From positions 1-6,479 of the forward strand of contig JAISPK010000084.1 of the NCBI GenBank assembly GCA_031274985.1: a stretch of DNA of 6,479 bases. The letters are read 5' to 3'. The notes beneath the pieces were generated by a model. The model saw only the letters and a program-made list of their open reading frames with translations. It searched no databases and was not told the origin of the DNA. The position numbers were made by a program, and so were the translations under genes. Shown here one piece after another: positions 5,093 through 6,479 of this stretch. Source of the DNA: Coriobacteriales bacterium. GTDB lineage: Bacteria > Actinomycetota > Coriobacteriia > Coriobacteriales > UBA8131. The stretch's first letter is position 1, and each line of letters starts with the position of its first letter.

Positions 5093-6479
5093 ATGCCAAA
5101 GCTCGAATACGTTACCAGTTCAGAAATCGAAGAAATGCACCAGGCTACCGTGGACATTCTGGTGAAAACAGGAGTGCGCACCACTTCACGGCGCTTCATG
5201 GAGGCAACGATCGGTGTTGGCCTCAAGGTAGTTAAGAATGAGGGTGACAAGTTTGCAACCATCTATTTTAGTGAGGAGCAGATCGATCGTGCGCTCGCAA
5301 CCGCGCCGGCAAAGTTCACCATTTATGGCCTGGATGAGAATAATCAGATCAACTGGGGCGAGAAAAGAGCCTACAACAATACTTGTGTCGGGATGCCCTT
5401 TGTAGAAGACCCTGAGTCCCATGAGATCCGAGCCACAACTTTAACGGATCTTGAGAATTACGTCCGTATTGCCGATGCACTTCCGTATACCGACGTACTC
5501 TCCAGTCTCACCGCACAGGGCATCCCCGAACACGCAGCCAATGCCGTGCAAGTAGGGGCAATGCTCAGAAACACCACCAAACCCCTGCGCATCTGTATCG
5601 AGTCGGCTCATGAGGTAAAGGATGTCGTTGCGGTGCTGACGGCAGCAGCCGGCAGTCTTAAGGCGCTGCAAGAAAAACCTCTGGCCTATCTTGAGATATC
5701 GCCTATCAGCCCTCTGGATTATGCCACCGGCCCGGCGGATGCCATGCTCGACATCATTGAGTCAGGCTTACCCCTTGGCCTTATCCCCTGCCCCATGATG
5801 GGCGCCACCGGTCCCATGACCTTGATAGGCTCCGTTGTCATGCACAATGCCGAAATGCTGGCAGGCGTAGTGATCACGCAGCTTCTCCAGCCAGGTTATC
5901 CCACCATCATGTCCCCCCGGGTCACCTTCATGGACCTGAGTACCATACTCGGTTTGTGGGCTGCACCGGAGATGGGACTCGCTGCGGCCGCTTCTTCCCA
6001 ATTGGTAAATAGATACAACATCCCCAATGCTCCCGGAGGGTTTTCCTGCGCGGCAAAGACCTCCGATGCGCAAGCCGGTTTTGAGGTGACGTTTAACGCG
6101 CTGCTCCCCGCTTTGATTGGCGTAGATGTCATCGGCTCATCCGGCTCGCTCGACAATGCTCTGGTTGCCTCCTACACCAAGCTGCTGCTCGACGACGAAG
6201 TGTGCTCTTTGGTCAGGAGGGCTCTGAGGGGCAGTGTTGTGGACGAGGACTCTCTGGCAGTGGATGTTGTTCACGAGATAGTTAACGGCGACAGGAATTT
6301 CCTGGCGAGTGACCACACCCTCGAGCATATGCATTCTGAGCTTTGGCCGCCTATCTTGAGCAATCGCCAGTCTTACGAAAAATGGCGCGAAACTAGCCTT
6401 ACCTATGCCGAGGTTGCCAACGAAAGGGTCAAGGAGATCCTTGCTCATCACAAGGTTTCGCCCTTGTCTGAGGAGCGGC
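5093..6479 (+). CDS. MttB-superfamily methyltransferase, non-pyrrolysine type, partial at right edge
   Basis: The frame is open from ATG 5093 to the window edge: 462 codons, with no stop and no in-frame UAG. Members are about 470-490 residues, so only a short C-terminal tail should be missing. Family marks are the N-terminal 'EIEEMHQATVDILVKTGV' segment, 'PMMGATGPMTL' (from residue 234), 'YPTIMSPRVTFMDL' and 'LGLWAAPEMGL' of the TIM barrel, and K322-T-S-D-A326-Q-A-G-F-E331. Aligning this last segment from memory, Ala326 stands at or next to the position filled by Pyl in true trimethylamine methyltransferase MttB. Characterised non-Pyl members (MtgB for glycine betaine, MtpB for proline betaine, MtcB for carnitine) demethylate quaternary amines onto a corrinoid protein. 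The substrate here is not readable from sequence. It follows the PucR gene by 222 bases and may share its transcript or have its own promoter. Database annotation would probably read 'trimethylamine methyltransferase family protein', which should not be taken as activity on trimethylamine. Confidence 0.9.
   Translation, partial: MPKLEYVTSSEIEEMHQATVDILVKTGVRTTSRRFMEATIGVGLKVVKNEGDKFATIYFSEEQIDRALATAPAKFTIYGLDENNQINWGEKRAYNNTCVGMPFVEDPESHEIRATTLTDLENYVRIADALPYTDVLSSLTAQGIPEHAANAVQVGAMLRNTTKPLRICIESAHEVKDVVAVLTAAAGSLKALQEKPLAYLEISPISPLDYATGPADAMLDIIESGLPLGLIPCPMMGATGPMTLIGSVVMHNAEMLAGVVITQLLQPGYPTIMSPRVTFMDLSTILGLWAAPEMGLAAAASSQLVNRYNIPNAPGGFSCAAKTSDAQAGFEVTFNALLPALIGVDVIGSSGSLDNALVASYTKLLLDDEVCSLVRRALRGSVVDEDSLAVDVVHEIVNGDRNFLASDHTLEHMHSELWPPILSNRQSYEKWRETSLTYAEVANERVKEILAHHKVSPLSEER

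Noticed and set aside
5186..6451. Several open frames of 76-104 codons on the minus strand opposite the MttB-family gene
   Set aside because: All are shadows of the long plus-strand frame, which has a consensus RBS and clear family motifs.

Overview
The window carries a corrinoid-dependent methylamine-type methyltransferase locus from what looks like an anaerobic bacterium. The genes have strong AAGGAGG/GAGGAGG ribosome binding sites, GTG as well as ATG starts, a PucR-type regulator and moderate GC. A Gram-positive anaerobe (Clostridia/Desulfitobacterium-like or Coriobacteriia) fits, but I cannot fix the lineage. The key observation is that the dimethylamine methyltransferase gene mtbB is interrupted once, in frame, by UAG and continues on the other side into the rest of the protein. 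This is how pyrrolysine (Pyl, O) is encoded in this family, so the host is predicted to carry pylS/pylT/pylBCD elsewhere. No pyl gene or tRNA-Pyl is visible here.

Left part, minus strand, reading right to left: a TauE/SafE-type permease (2283-3200), mtbB with its Pyl codon (797-2185, 462 residues) and the cognate corrinoid protein mtbC (126-773, or from 800). The three are closely spaced and probably form one operon. A GC-rich stem-loop at 14-58 lies just past mtbC.

Centre: a divergent intergenic region of about 400 bases (3201-3607) holds candidate promoters and short repeats, a candidate operator and a REP-like palindrome. It is followed on the plus strand by a PucR-family transcriptional regulator (3608-4870), itself ending in a UAG codon.

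Right part, plus strand: a 222-base leader with several palindromes precedes an MttB-superfamily methyltransferase (5093 to beyond the right edge). It has no in-frame UAG and is therefore of the non-pyrrolysine type, whose characterised members demethylate quaternary amines such as glycine betaine or proline betaine.

Inferred working model: the methyltransferases move methyl groups from (di)methylated amines to the corrinoid of MtbC for onward transfer to a methylated C1 carrier by a MtbA/MtgA-like enzyme not in the window. The permease moves a substrate or product, and the PucR protein controls both flanking units. A 13-base motif (TGWACAACATGTG) occurs upstream of both methyltransferase units in the same orientation relative to transcription and is the best candidate for a shared control site.
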